Source: Tannerella sp. (GTDB lineage Bacteria; Bacteroidota; Bacteroidia; Bacteroidales; Tannerellaceae). From it: a stretch of 19,009 nt of DNA. Positions 1 to 8,011 of the stretch are shown here, one piece after another (position 1 is the first letter of the stretch; every line of letters begins with the position of its first letter). The stretch is taken from assembly GCA_031272655.1 (NCBI GenBank), contig JAISTJ010000159.1, forward strand, positions 1-19,009, read 5' to 3'. Made by a program: the position numbers and the translations under genes. The notes beneath the pieces were generated by a model. That model was not told the origin of the DNA. It searched no databases and saw only the letters and a list, made by a program, of their open reading frames with translations.

Positions 1-2380
1 GATAAGAGGATTTACCCGGCATGGAATTAAGCAAAACAACATTACCGCAAACGGAAGGCGGTTGTGCCGAAATCACAGCAGAATCAGGCGCTTGTGTAGA
101 ATTCACTATCACATAAGCCCATATTAATTCTTTGCCGAGAATTGTACCGTCAACACTTTCTATCCATGCGGAATTGCGGATTGCCCCTGCAGTTTTTGCC
201 TTGGCCGTAAGTCGCATAATAGCTGTATCACCGGGCAAAATAGAATCTATTGTCCAGAATATCTTATGTGTTGTCGGATTATAAGTCGTCAGAGTTCCTG
301 TTGAAACAGTATCGTCAAGAAATTCCCATCCGGAACCGATACTGTCACAAAGTACAATATCATCAAACGTCTGCGGTTGCAAAGTTTGATCCGTATTATT
401 AATCAGTCTGACATTGAAAATACTTGTTCCGTCAACACATGCGCTATTAGCATTTACGGTCTTAAGTAGCTCAAGTGTTCCGAAAGACTTATGATTATTA
501 GTAAGATTACAATCACTGTATGCACCGAGAGCCGGAAAATTTGTGCCGTCATCAAGAATACGGACATAAAAACGAGATGGCAACGGATTTGGGAGATTTG
601 TAATAGTATCAACAATAGTGTATTGTCCTCCACTGCCTAAACGTATGCCAAGAATTTTAGAATCAATAATATTTAAAGGTGAAATTTCATCTTTATAATA
701 TTGAATCGGAGTAGAAGGCGAAACAAGCGCCAGTCCTTGATTGCCAAATGTAACTTCTAACCTTACAGACGTAGGAGAAAGTATTTTCATATTACCTTCA
801 ACAACGTAAACATCCGGAGAAACATCTATAGGAAGGAAGGTCTCTGCGCTTATATAAGGAGCCTGCATAGAACCTCCATTATAATATTGAACCGTAGAAT
901 TATCGGGACGTGTAAAAGTGAGATTTACCGATTTTATAGTATCCGGTATCGTTAAGTCCCTGTTAATGGTAAGATTACTATAAAACTGCTGATTCCATAT
1001 ATGAGGACATGAAGCCCATTTGGATTCGGCGCCTTCAAAAACGTCAATTTCTCCATAAGCGCCTGTTATCGTGTTAGCCCTTGTAACAATAATGTTAGCG
1101 CTTCCATCACCTGTAACATCTGCAATCACAGGTGACTCTGTAGCAGTTTCGGAGCCTGCAAAAGCTCTATATGCAACAACAGGCACACTGCCACTACCAT
1201 TGAATATTCTAAGAGAATCTTCATCGCGATAAACCAATTCGAATATATCGTCATTATTAAAATCAAACATCGTCAGGATAGTAGCTCCTGACAAATCCGA
1301 GTGAGATAATGTCCATTTTTGAGAAAAAGATGCTCCGTTATACGTAAATGAATACAGCCTCCCTACAGTATTTATACAGATTTCGGGATGTTTTTTCCCA
1401 TCAACACCAATTATTCCATCAATATCAGCAATGAAAGGGACAGACCGCTGTCCGGACAAATTGGACATTAAAGTCCCCAAATCCGCTCCTGTAGCCGGCG
1501 TCCAAACTTTTACAAATCCGTCACCTGAACTATAATTAGTTCCCAAACGATGGAATACAACGTCAACATTGCCGTCCTGATCAATATCTGCAATCATGTT
1601 CACTCCTTCTCCGGGATCCCCTGAATTAATACCCGGACATGTAGCATATAAAATAGCATTTGTACCGTCATACTTGTAAACATTAGCGCCGACAATCACT
1701 TCGGGTAGCCCGTCGCCATCCACATCACCGGCAATAGGTAAGTAAACATAATCCCAACTTGCTAACTGTCCTTTGTATGCTAATGTAGCTTTCAAATTGC
1801 CATCGCAGTCAAAAATCATATTTCCGACAACAAACTCAGGATTGCCGTCTCCATCCAAATCGCTTATTATCGGCGAGTTATGACCATTAAAACCGGATTT
1901 TTGCCATAACTTGGTGAATGTTATCGGTCTGACGCCCGGCGCACTGCTAACTTCATAAAGATGAATATAGCCATTCTCCGCGGAAATAAAAACTCTGCCC
2001 TTACCTGTAGTTTTATCCCGATATATCAAAAAAGACGTGCCTGTCCATGCCCACCAAGCTATTTGCGGTTCTCTAATTTTTCCTATTGTAACACCTGTTT
2101 CTCCTTCAAAAACATATATAGTATCGGCGGCTAGCCCATAGCCGCCACATGCTAAAACTTCCGCTAATCCGTCCCCATCAATGTCGCCGACAATAGGAGT
2201 ACAGTCGGTAAAAATCCTATTGCCAGTGGATGATGACCATTTTTTCATAATATTAAAAGCGAAAGCGGGGCGAGTGGAGCTACAATTCTCCGTTTCAGGA
2301 ATGAGATTATTCTGGGCATTGATCAATGAATAACAACCTGATAGAATAAATAATATTAACAGTCTGACATTAAAATTCAT
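1..2380 (-). CDS. Large exported VCBS/FG-GAP repeat protein with DUF11-like domain (C-terminus beyond the window)
   Basis: I translated this frame by hand: it is open from an ATG at 2380 to position 1, about 793 codons, with no stop, so the gene continues past the left edge. The N-terminus MNFNVRLLILFILSGCYSL is a signal sequence. LSGC could be a lipobox (Cys16), or signal peptidase I could cut near INAQ; I cannot decide. Residues about 60-430 hold seven Ca2+-loop repeats of FG-GAP/VCBS type, for example GDIDGDGLAE, SDLDGDGNPE, GDVDGDGLPE, ADIDQDGNVD and a weaker FDFNNDD, which suggests a beta-propeller. Near residue 458 is PHIWNQQFY followed by NLTINRDLTIP, a motif I associate with Bacteroidetes proteins that end in a gliding-motility or type IX secretion tail. 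Residues about 633-745 resemble DUF11, followed by an Ig-like start. Role is probably cell-surface or secreted adhesion/structure. The start overlaps the upstream gene's stop (ATGA), so translation is probably coupled. Confidence 0.85.
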   Translation of the reverse strand, partial: MNFNVRLLILFILSGCYSLINAQNNLIPETENCSSTRPAFAFNIMKKWSSSTGNRIFTDCTPIVGDIDGDGLAEVLACGGYGLAADTIYVFEGETGVTIGKIREPQIAWWAWTGTSFLIYRDKTTGKGRVFISAENGYIHLYEVSSAPGVRPITFTKLWQKSGFNGHNSPIISDLDGDGNPEFVVGNMIFDCDGNLKATLAYKGQLASWDYVYLPIAGDVDGDGLPEVIVGANVYKYDGTNAILYATCPGINSGDPGEGVNMIADIDQDGNVDVVFHRLGTNYSSGDGFVKVWTPATGADLGTLMSNLSGQRSVPFIADIDGIIGVDGKKHPEICINTVGRLYSFTYNGASFSQKWTLSHSDLSGATILTMFDFNNDDIFELVYRDEDSLRIFNGSGSVPVVAYRAFAGSETATESPVIADVTGDGSANIIVTRANTITGAYGEIDVFEGAESKWASCPHIWNQQFYSNLTINRDLTIPDTIKSVNLTFTRPDNSTVQYYNGGSMQAPYISAETFLPIDVSPDVYVVEGNMKILSPTSVRLEVTFGNQGLALVSPSTPIQYYKDEISPLNIIDSKILGIRLGSGGQYTIVDTITNLPNPLPSRFYVRILDDGTNFPALGAYSDCNLTNNHKSFGTLELLKTVNANSACVDGTSIFNVRLINNTDQTLQPQTFDDIVLCDSIGSGWEFLDDTVSTGTLTTYNPTTHKIFWTIDSILPGDTAIMRLTAKAKTAGAIRNSAWIESVDGTILGKELIWAYVIVNSTQAPDSAVISAQPPSVCGNVVLLNSMPGKSSY

Positions 2381-2787
2381 TCTCTTTTATATTTTAAAAA
2401 CACCTGAAATTCACCGTCTTGTAATACGTATTTTCTGTAAAGAAACAGCACTCTGTTATTTTGCGTCTTATATTTATAAATAATAGGCGCTGTGTACCAT
2501 AATGTTATTGTATCATTTGATATGGAATAAGCAATCTCATACTGTCCGATAATAACTTTACTCCTTTCAAACGTAAGTTTAGGGAAAATACGACCCAAAG
2601 AATTTTTATACTCGGTTTCATTATATACGAGTCTGATAGTATCCCCCTCGCCGGTTAATTTCCTAATGTCAACGCTGTCCAATTTCCATACGTTAATTAG
2701 GCTTATATCAACCTCACTACTCTGAGCCACAGCAGACATACCGCAACACAGACCCACAAACAGCAATATTATGCAATGCAACTTCAT
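2377..2787 (-). CDS. Small exported protein of unknown function (136 aa)
   Basis: The product begins with a signal peptide (MKLHCIILLFVGLCCGMSAVAQ, likely cut after VAQ; a lipoprotein reading at LCCG is possible but less natural). The mature part of about 114 residues is rich in beta-forming stretches: VWKLDSVDIRKL, LTFERSKVIIGQYEIAYSI, DTITLWYT, and RVLFLYRKYVL. The WKLDS opening followed by repeated strands resembles small lipocalin-like or copper-resistance-NlpE-like barrels, but I see no diagnostic motif, so the function stays unknown. Its TGA (2379-2377) overlaps the ATG of the large VCBS/FG-GAP gene, so the two are probably co-translated and may act together at the surface. It is the first gene of that pair, 99 bp downstream of the ABC gene on the same strand, with only a weak -7-like box upstream. 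Confidence 0.75.
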   Translation of the reverse strand: MKLHCIILLFVGLCCGMSAVAQSSEVDISLINVWKLDSVDIRKLTGEGDTIRLVYNETEYKNSLGRIFPKLTFERSKVIIGQYEIAYSISNDTITLWYTAPIIYKYKTQNNRVLFLYRKYVLQDGEFQVFLKYKRE

Positions 2788-2819
2788 AATTTTGTTACTA
2801 TTATCTCTCTTTACCGCCG

Positions 2820-2827
2820 CAAAGTAA
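2820..2827 (-). promoter_or_regulatory. Weak -7-like element upstream of the small exported gene
   Basis: On the minus strand the bases read TTACTTTG, one mismatch from the Bacteroidetes -7 consensus TAnnTTTG, about 33 bases before the ATG at 2787. I find no TTTG/TTG at the expected -33 distance, so this may be chance, or the pair may be transcribed from upstream. Confidence 0.3.
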
Positions 2828-2886
2828 ATAAAAATTTTTGAATTATTTATGGTTTTGGGAAAAAACTTTTAAACAGGTATGTTTTT

Positions 2887-4224
2887 TTATAGTACAAGCT
2901 GGTTTGTAATGCTTTCCGGAAGCTCTTTTTCGTAGTGGGTTACCATTATCAGGGTTTTATTTTTGTTTTGGCAGAAGGATTCGATGATGGCGCCTGCTTT
3001 TAGGCGATTTTGGGTGTCTAAACCGTGCATCGGCTCGTCTAAAATTAGCAGTTCAGGGTCTTTGACAAACGCGCGAGCAAGCAATATCAACCGCTGCTCA
3101 CCATCAGACAACTGCATGAAATGCCTGTCTTTCAGGTTTTTAACGCCAAACAGATTCATCCACCACTCGCAAACGGCATACTCTTCTTCTTTTGGTTGTA
3201 AATAAAGTCCTACACTGTCGTACAGGCCGCTTGCGACTATTTTTATCGCCGGAATATCCTCATAATAAGCGCGATGCATCTCCGGACTAACGTATCCTAT
3301 CCTGCGTTTTATGTCCCAGATACTTTCGCCCGTGCCCCTTCGCCTGCCGAAAAGCGATACGTCGCAGGCGTACGACTGCGGATTGTCGGCGCAAACAATG
3401 CTCAACAGCGTGGATTTGCCCGATCCATTAGGCCCGAGCAACGCCCATCGCTCACCGCGCCTGACAGTCCAATTCAGGTTGGCAAGAATCGTCCGTGAGC
3501 CGTATCTCACCGTTATATCCTTCATCACAACAACGTTTTCGCTTAATACATCCTTTTCCCTTGAAGAGCTAAAAAAGTTGATTTTCACAAAAGGCGACGG
3601 CGGCTCCAACACCCCGATTTTAGGCTTCACCGACGGCGTTTCCCTGTATTCGGCACGCCTTATCTTAATACCGCAACGCATATCTTCAACAGGTACTATA
3701 TGTGTGATGAAATCGGGGATCTCGTCGGTTTTCGACAGCAGCAGGATAATCTGCGTTTCACCCGCAAGCGCCATATTATTAAGCATTTCCGCGAGCATAA
3801 CCCGGCTTGCTGCGTCCAAACCTATAAACGGATTATCTATGACAAGGATTTTCGGACGCGATTGTAATATTTTGTTTATCTGATATTTACGTAGTTCTCC
3901 ACTTGAAAGCGTTACTAACGGGGATAATTCCCTGTCCTGCGAATTCCAACGCTGCTGAAGATAATAACTCTGCTCCACAGCGCCGTAAACATCGCGGAAA
4001 GAAATCATTTTCGCGTTCTCATAGACGGGTTGTGGTGAGAAACTGTAAGTGATTTTGCCCTCGCGCAACGGAAAATGACTGAGCGCTAACTTTGCAAGCA
4101 TACTCTTTCCGCTGCCGTTTCGGCCAACGAAAGCCGTCTGTTCGCCCTTCCGGATATGAAGTGAAACAGGCTCGCGAAAATTTATCCCGCTGTTTGCAGG
4201 CACAGCGTTCTCAATTGTTATCAT
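2887..4224 (-). CDS. ModF-like protein with two ABC ATPase domains
   Basis: This soluble 445-residue protein has two ABC nucleotide-binding domains and no membrane segment. NBD1 has Walker A GRNGSGKS (34-41), signature LSSGE (106-110) and Walker B ILVID (126-130). NBD2 has Walker A GPNGSGKS (264-271), signature LSDGE (372-376), Walker B LLILDEP (392-398) and switch histidine VTH (428-430). The phrasing ITVRYGSRTILANLNWTVR followed by GERWALLGPNGSGK closely matches the second domain of E. coli ModF/PhrA, linked by family annotation to molybdate transport, although its actual role is unclear. No molybdate permease or binding protein is in the window. NBD1 looks catalytically altered: the residue after the Walker B aspartate is Asn131 instead of Glu, and the switch region reads LLSKTDEIP without a histidine. 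The start at 4224 (MITIENAVPA) is the natural one. It is divergent from the GH2 gene. Confidence 0.85.
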   Translation of the reverse strand: MITIENAVPANSGINFREPVSLHIRKGEQTAFVGRNGSGKSMLAKLALSHFPLREGKITYSFSPQPVYENAKMISFRDVYGAVEQSYYLQQRWNSQDRELSPLVTLSSGELRKYQINKILQSRPKILVIDNPFIGLDAASRVMLAEMLNNMALAGETQIILLLSKTDEIPDFITHIVPVEDMRCGIKIRRAEYRETPSVKPKIGVLEPPSPFVKINFFSSSREKDVLSENVVVMKDITVRYGSRTILANLNWTVRRGERWALLGPNGSGKSTLLSIVCADNPQSYACDVSLFGRRRGTGESIWDIKRRIGYVSPEMHRAYYEDIPAIKIVASGLYDSVGLYLQPKEEEYAVCEWWMNLFGVKNLKDRHFMQLSDGEQRLILLARAFVKDPELLILDEPMHGLDTQNRLKAGAIIESFCQNKNKTLIMVTHYEKELPESITNQLVL

Positions 4225-4309
4225 TATGAAAGAAAACGAAAAAGTTATGCAGAAATTGTGTTTTCCAGTTGATTGTGAGGAGCGCTTGATGAAAATCGAA
4301 TCGTAATAA
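4225..4309. other. Divergent intergenic region between the ModF-like and GH2 genes
   Basis: These 85 bases sit between the ModF-like ATG (minus strand) and the operon promoter. On the minus strand TAACTTTT near 4240 is one base off a -7 box, with no -33 partner at a proper distance. No other signal is visible. Confidence 0.4.
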
Positions 4310-4341
4310 TTTGTTATTCTTAATTTTTTGTGCTACTTTTG
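4310..4341 (+). promoter_or_regulatory. Bacteroidetes-type promoter of the GH2-GH13-S9 operon
   Basis: A -33 TTTG (4310-4313) and a -7 TACTTTTG (4334-4341) match the TTTG/TAnnTTTG consensus with a 20-bp spacer. Transcription should start near 4348, about 18 bases before the ATG at 4366. This placement rules out the longer reading frame that opens at 4330, because that would begin inside the promoter. Confidence 0.8.
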
Positions 4342-4365
4342 CAGACTGATAACAGAAAAAGTATT

Positions 4366-7300
4366 ATGAAATATCTTATTTTTATTGTATTAAGTGTGTT
4401 TTGCCTGTCCGTTTCGGGGCAGAATGCAGGAGGAGATGGTTTGAAAACAGTTTGGGGCGAAAACATTGATCCGAACAACGTTTTGAGCGAATATCCGCGC
4501 CCTTTGACGGAACGAAGCGAGTGGAAAAATCTCAACGGTTTTTGGGAATATGCCATTTTGCCTGTGGGTCAAAACGAACCCGAAACTTTCGACGGCAATA
4601 TCCTTGTGCCTTTTGCCGTCGAATCAAGTCTTTCGGGAGTGCAAAAGTTGGTCGGTCAGGACAAAGAGCTGTGGTACAAACGCACATTTACGGTTCCCGC
4701 CGCATGGAAAAACCGCCATATCATACTCAATTTCGGGGCGGTGGACTGGAAAGCGGACGTATGGCTAAACGACATTAAAATAGGCTCACATTCAGGAGGT
4801 TACACACCTTTCAGCTTCGACATAACACCTTATATTAAAGCCGGCGAACAAAAATTGGTCGTCAAGGTTTGGGATCCGACCGACGAAGGCTATAACCCGC
4901 GCGGCAAGCAGGTCAGCAAACCCGGAGGCATCATGTACACAGCAGTTACGGGTATCTGGCAGACGGTTTGGATAGAGCCTGTCGCCGAAAAACATATCTT
5001 ATCGCTGAAAACGGAGCCGGATATTGACAACAACGTTATTCGCCTGACTGTCAATACTGCCAACGCTTCACCTTACGATGTCATTGAAATTAAAGCTCTT
5101 GATAACGGAAAAGTTATATCTTCCTTAAAATCAGTTATTTCGGAAAAAGCGGAGCTTTATATTCCGGACGCCAAACTGTGGTCGCCGGACAGTCCGTTTA
5201 TTTATGATCTGGAAATCAGCCTGTTAAGTGGAGGCAAGCAGACGGATAAAATCCGTAGCTACTTTGCCATGCGCAAAATTTCGTCAAAAAGCGACGAACG
5301 CGGCATTGTGCGCCTCCAACTCAACAACAGCGAACTGTTCCAACTCGGAACCCTTGATCAGGGATGGTGGCCCGACGGATTATATACCGCCCCCACTGAT
5401 GAAGCGCTCAAATTCGATATTATCAGAACTAAAGAACTGGGTTTCAACATGATACGAAAACATGCCAAGGTAGAACCCGCACGCTGGTATTACCACTGTG
5501 ACCGTATCGGAATGCTTGTGTGGCAGGATATGCCGAGTGGCGACAAGGTAAGCAACGGCAGCGGAGGGGCGCAATGGAAACCGAAACAGTACCTCGAAAC
5601 CGACGAATGGCAGCGCTCTCCGGAATCGGAAGCCAACTACTACCGTGAGTGGGACGGGATTATAGACTTGCTCTACTCTAATCCGTCCGTTGTGGTGTGG
5701 ATTCCATTCAACGAGGCTTGGGGACAGTTTAAAACGAAAGAAGTAGCGGCATGGACAAAGCGAAAAGACCCTTCACGCCTCGTAAATCCCGCAAGCGGCG
5801 GCAATCATTTCCATACCGGCGATATACTTGATATTCACAATTATCCGAATCCTGATTTGTATCTATATGATACAGAGCGAGTTAATGTACTCGGCGAATA
5901 TGGCGGCATAGGGATGGCCGTTGAAGGGCATCTGTGGAAACCGGACAGGAACTGGGGATATGTGCAATTTAAATCGTCTAAAGAGGTTACTGATGAGTAT
6001 GTTAAGTTTGCCGAACAGTTGAAAAAGCTGAAATATGCAGGTTTTTCGGCTGCCGTTTATACTCAGACTACGGATGTGGAAGTCGAAGTCAATGGTTTGC
6101 TTACTTATGACCGTAAGGTTGTTAAAGTTGATGAGAAAAGGGTTAGCGCTGTTAATCAGGAAGTTATATCGCGGGATTGCTTCGTTCCTCGCAATGACTC
6201 CCTCGTCAACTCGGACGCAGTGAAGCAATCTTCCGAAACCAAACCATCCAAAAAACAATGGCAAGCCGCAGGAGAAAGGATAAAAACCAAATGGGGGGAA
6301 GCCCTTGACCCTGATAACGTACTGCCAGAATACCCGCGCCCAATAATGGAACGCTCTGATTGGCAGAATCTTAACGGATTATGGGATTTCTCAGTCCAAC
6401 CGCTTAATCACAGTGAACCGACTTTTTATGACAGGCAAATTCTCGTTCCTTTCCCGATTGAATCAAGTCTGTCGGGCATAGCCGAGCAGGTTGATGAAAC
6501 GCAGGCGTTGTGGTACAAACGCACTTTCAGTATCCCAAAAGCATGGAAAAACAGTCATATATTGCTTCATTTCGGGGCGGTGGACTGGAAAACGGAGGTG
6601 TTTATCAACGACGTCAAAATAGGCTCACATTCAGGTGGTTACACTCCGTTCAGTTTCGATATCACACCATTTCTGAAAGCGGGCGAGCAGAAATTGACGG
6701 TCAAAGTATGGGATCCTACCGACAAATATTTCCAGCCGCGCGGCAAGCAGGTCAGCAAGCCCGAAGGCATCGTCTATACGCCATCTTCCGGCATCTGGCA
6801 AACGGTCTGGTTGGAACCCGTTGCCGAAAAAAGCATTTCTTCAATAAAAACCCTGCCCGACGTGGACAAATCGTCAATTTCAGTGTCGGTAAACACACAA
6901 AACGCTGATAATAACGATTTTATAGAGATAAAACTGACGGATAAAGGAAAGACGGTCGCCGTCGGGAAAGCTGTTGTTTCCGAAGCAGTCGTTCTTAACA
7001 TCCCCGACGCCAAACTTTGGTCGCCCGACGATCCGTTCCTGTACAACATGGAAATCAGCCTGTTAAGCAATGGCAAAGAAGTGGATAAAGTGAAATCGTA
7101 TTGCGCCATGCGAAAAATTTCCGTTCGCCGCGACAGTGAAGGAATAATGCGTATGCAGCTAAATAACAAAGACTTAGTTCATTTGGGGCTGTTGGATCAA
7201 GGTTTTTGGCCCGACGGACTTCATACGGCGCCGTCCGACGAAGCTCTGAAATACGACATACTTGAAGCTAAAGAACTGGGATACAATATGTTACGCAAAC

Positions 7301-8007
7301 ATATAAAAACGGAACCTGCACGCTGGTATTCGTGGTGCGACCGTCTGGGAATGCTTGTCTGGCAGGATATGCCGAGCGGCGACAACAACTGGAATCCCGA
7401 AGGCCGCAGCCCATGGTGGGACGCCAACAAAGAGCGCATCAATCCTGCTCACGAGAACTTTTTCCGTGAATGGAAAGAAATCATTGACGCGCTTTATTCG
7501 TATCCTTCTATTGTTATGTGGATTACGTTTAATGAAGGTTGGGGGCAGTTTCGCACAAAAGAGGTCGCCGAATGGACAAAAGCTTACGACCCGTCGCGGC
7601 TGCTTAACGCTGCAACCGGCGGCAACCACACCCGTGAAGGCGATTTGCTTGATATTCACAACTATCCAGAGCCAAGCCTCAATCTTTGGGACGCCACCCG
7701 TCCCGTGCTGCTCGGCGAGTACGGCGGCATAGCGTTGGTTGCAGAAGGTCATCTTTGGCAGCCGGACAAGAATTTCGGCTACGTGCAGTTCAAAACTTCA
7801 CAGGAAGCGACCGACAAGTATGTGGAATATGCAGAGATGCTTAAAGAACTGATTAAGAGAGGTTTATGCGGCGCAGTTTACACCCAGTTGTCGGATGTTG
7901 AAGGCGAAGCGAACGGCATACTTTCTTACGACCGGAAAATAATTAAACTTGACGCCGCAAGGCTTAAAAAAATCAATCAGGAGATATGCAATTTACTTAA
8001 TAAATAA
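4366..8007 (+). CDS. Exported tandem GH2 glycosidase (two complete GH2 units in one chain)
   Basis: I chose the ATG at 4366 because it gives a signal peptide (MKYLIFIVLSVFCLSVSGQ) and sits just downstream of a good promoter; the product has 1213 residues. Unit 1 spans about 27-600 and unit 2 about 640-1207. Each has the GH2 order: sugar-binding jelly-roll (YPRP, NLNG, FGAVDWK, GSHSGGYTPFSFDIT), Ig-like sandwich (IPDAKLWSPD) and TIM barrel (VWQDMPSGD). Both keep the presumed acid/base glutamate (FNEAWGQF, E450; FNEGWGQF, E1057) and nucleophile (LGEYGGI, E511 and E1118), so both should be active. GH2 members include beta-galactosidases, beta-glucuronidases and beta-mannosidases; I cannot pick the substrate. 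A single GH2 enzyme of this type is about half this length. The linker (about 601-639) contains an in-frame interspersed repeat. It is the first gene of an operon, 4 bp before the GH13 gene. Probable site: periplasm or cell surface. Confidence 0.92.
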   Translation: MKYLIFIVLSVFCLSVSGQNAGGDGLKTVWGENIDPNNVLSEYPRPLTERSEWKNLNGFWEYAILPVGQNEPETFDGNILVPFAVESSLSGVQKLVGQDKELWYKRTFTVPAAWKNRHIILNFGAVDWKADVWLNDIKIGSHSGGYTPFSFDITPYIKAGEQKLVVKVWDPTDEGYNPRGKQVSKPGGIMYTAVTGIWQTVWIEPVAEKHILSLKTEPDIDNNVIRLTVNTANASPYDVIEIKALDNGKVISSLKSVISEKAELYIPDAKLWSPDSPFIYDLEISLLSGGKQTDKIRSYFAMRKISSKSDERGIVRLQLNNSELFQLGTLDQGWWPDGLYTAPTDEALKFDIIRTKELGFNMIRKHAKVEPARWYYHCDRIGMLVWQDMPSGDKVSNGSGGAQWKPKQYLETDEWQRSPESEANYYREWDGIIDLLYSNPSVVVWIPFNEAWGQFKTKEVAAWTKRKDPSRLVNPASGGNHFHTGDILDIHNYPNPDLYLYDTERVNVLGEYGGIGMAVEGHLWKPDRNWGYVQFKSSKEVTDEYVKFAEQLKKLKYAGFSAAVYTQTTDVEVEVNGLLTYDRKVVKVDEKRVSAVNQEVISRDCFVPRNDSLVNSDAVKQSSETKPSKKQWQAAGERIKTKWGEALDPDNVLPEYPRPIMERSDWQNLNGLWDFSVQPLNHSEPTFYDRQILVPFPIESSLSGIAEQVDETQALWYKRTFSIPKAWKNSHILLHFGAVDWKTEVFINDVKIGSHSGGYTPFSFDITPFLKAGEQKLTVKVWDPTDKYFQPRGKQVSKPEGIVYTPSSGIWQTVWLEPVAEKSISSIKTLPDVDKSSISVSVNTQNADNNDFIEIKLTDKGKTVAVGKAVVSEAVVLNIPDAKLWSPDDPFLYNMEISLLSNGKEVDKVKSYCAMRKISVRRDSEGIMRMQLNNKDLVHLGLLDQGFWPDGLHTAPSDEALKYDILEAKELGYNMLRKHIKTEPARWYSWCDRLGMLVWQDMPSGDNNWNPEGRSPWWDANKERINPAHENFFREWKEIIDALYSYPSIVMWITFNEGWGQFRTKEVAEWTKAYDPSRLLNAATGGNHTREGDLLDIHNYPEPSLNLWDATRPVLLGEYGGIALVAEGHLWQPDKNFGYVQFKTSQEATDKYVEYAEMLKELIKRGLCGAVYTQLSDVEGEANGILSYDRKIIKLDAARLKKINQEICNLLNK
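4444..6165 (+). repeat. Tandem duplication, copy 1 (GH2 unit 1)
   Basis: This stretch encodes residues 27-600 and aligns along its whole length with 6283-7986. The proteins share most landmarks in the same order and spacing, and several short DNA blocks remain identical, such as the one coding for RGKQVSKP. Copy 2 lacks the 14-residue insertion around residues 395-420 in the same form. The divergence is substantial, so the duplication is old, or it joined two paralogous genes. Confidence 0.85.
6173..6230 (+). repeat. Short palindromic interspersed repeat embedded in the coding sequence
   Basis: The ends are inverted repeats: GATTGCTTC (6175-6183) and GAAGCAATC (6222-6230), extendable by two G-T pairs on the outside. 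The 24 bases at 6175-6198 match, from memory, a very common bacterial interspersed motif whose reverse complement starts GTCATTGCGAGGAACGAAGC. Here it is translated in frame as DCFVPRND (residues 604-611) and lies exactly in the linker between the two GH2 units. I saw no second copy in this window. Confidence 0.75.
6283..7986 (+). repeat. Tandem duplication, copy 2 (GH2 unit 2)
   Basis: This stretch encodes residues 640-1207 and is the partner of 4444-6165. Both copies end in the same words (YDRK, then NQEV or NQEI), which marks the likely C-terminus of the ancestral single-unit enzyme. Copy 2 has no signal peptide of its own, and the protein ends six residues after NQEI. Confidence 0.85.
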
Positions 8008-8011
8008 TGTT

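Noticed and set aside
3311..3883. Plus-strand open frame (190 codons) opposite the ModF-like gene
   Set aside because: The opposite strand carries clear Walker and signature motifs; this frame is low in recognisable features and is a shadow.
4330..4365. Upstream extension of the GH2 gene
   Set aside because: It overlaps the -7 promoter element and would place hydrophilic residues ahead of an obvious signal peptide.
4444..7986. Direct repeats considered as a mobile element or assembly duplication
   Set aside because: The two copies have diverged along their whole length with the reading frame and catalytic residues kept, which indicates an old gene duplication, not transposition or an assembly artefact.
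7949..8011. Upstream extension of the GH13 gene by 21 codons
   Set aside because: It lies entirely in the GH2 coding region and the extra residues are basic and unlike the family; the ATG at 8012 fits the barrel start and the operon spacing.
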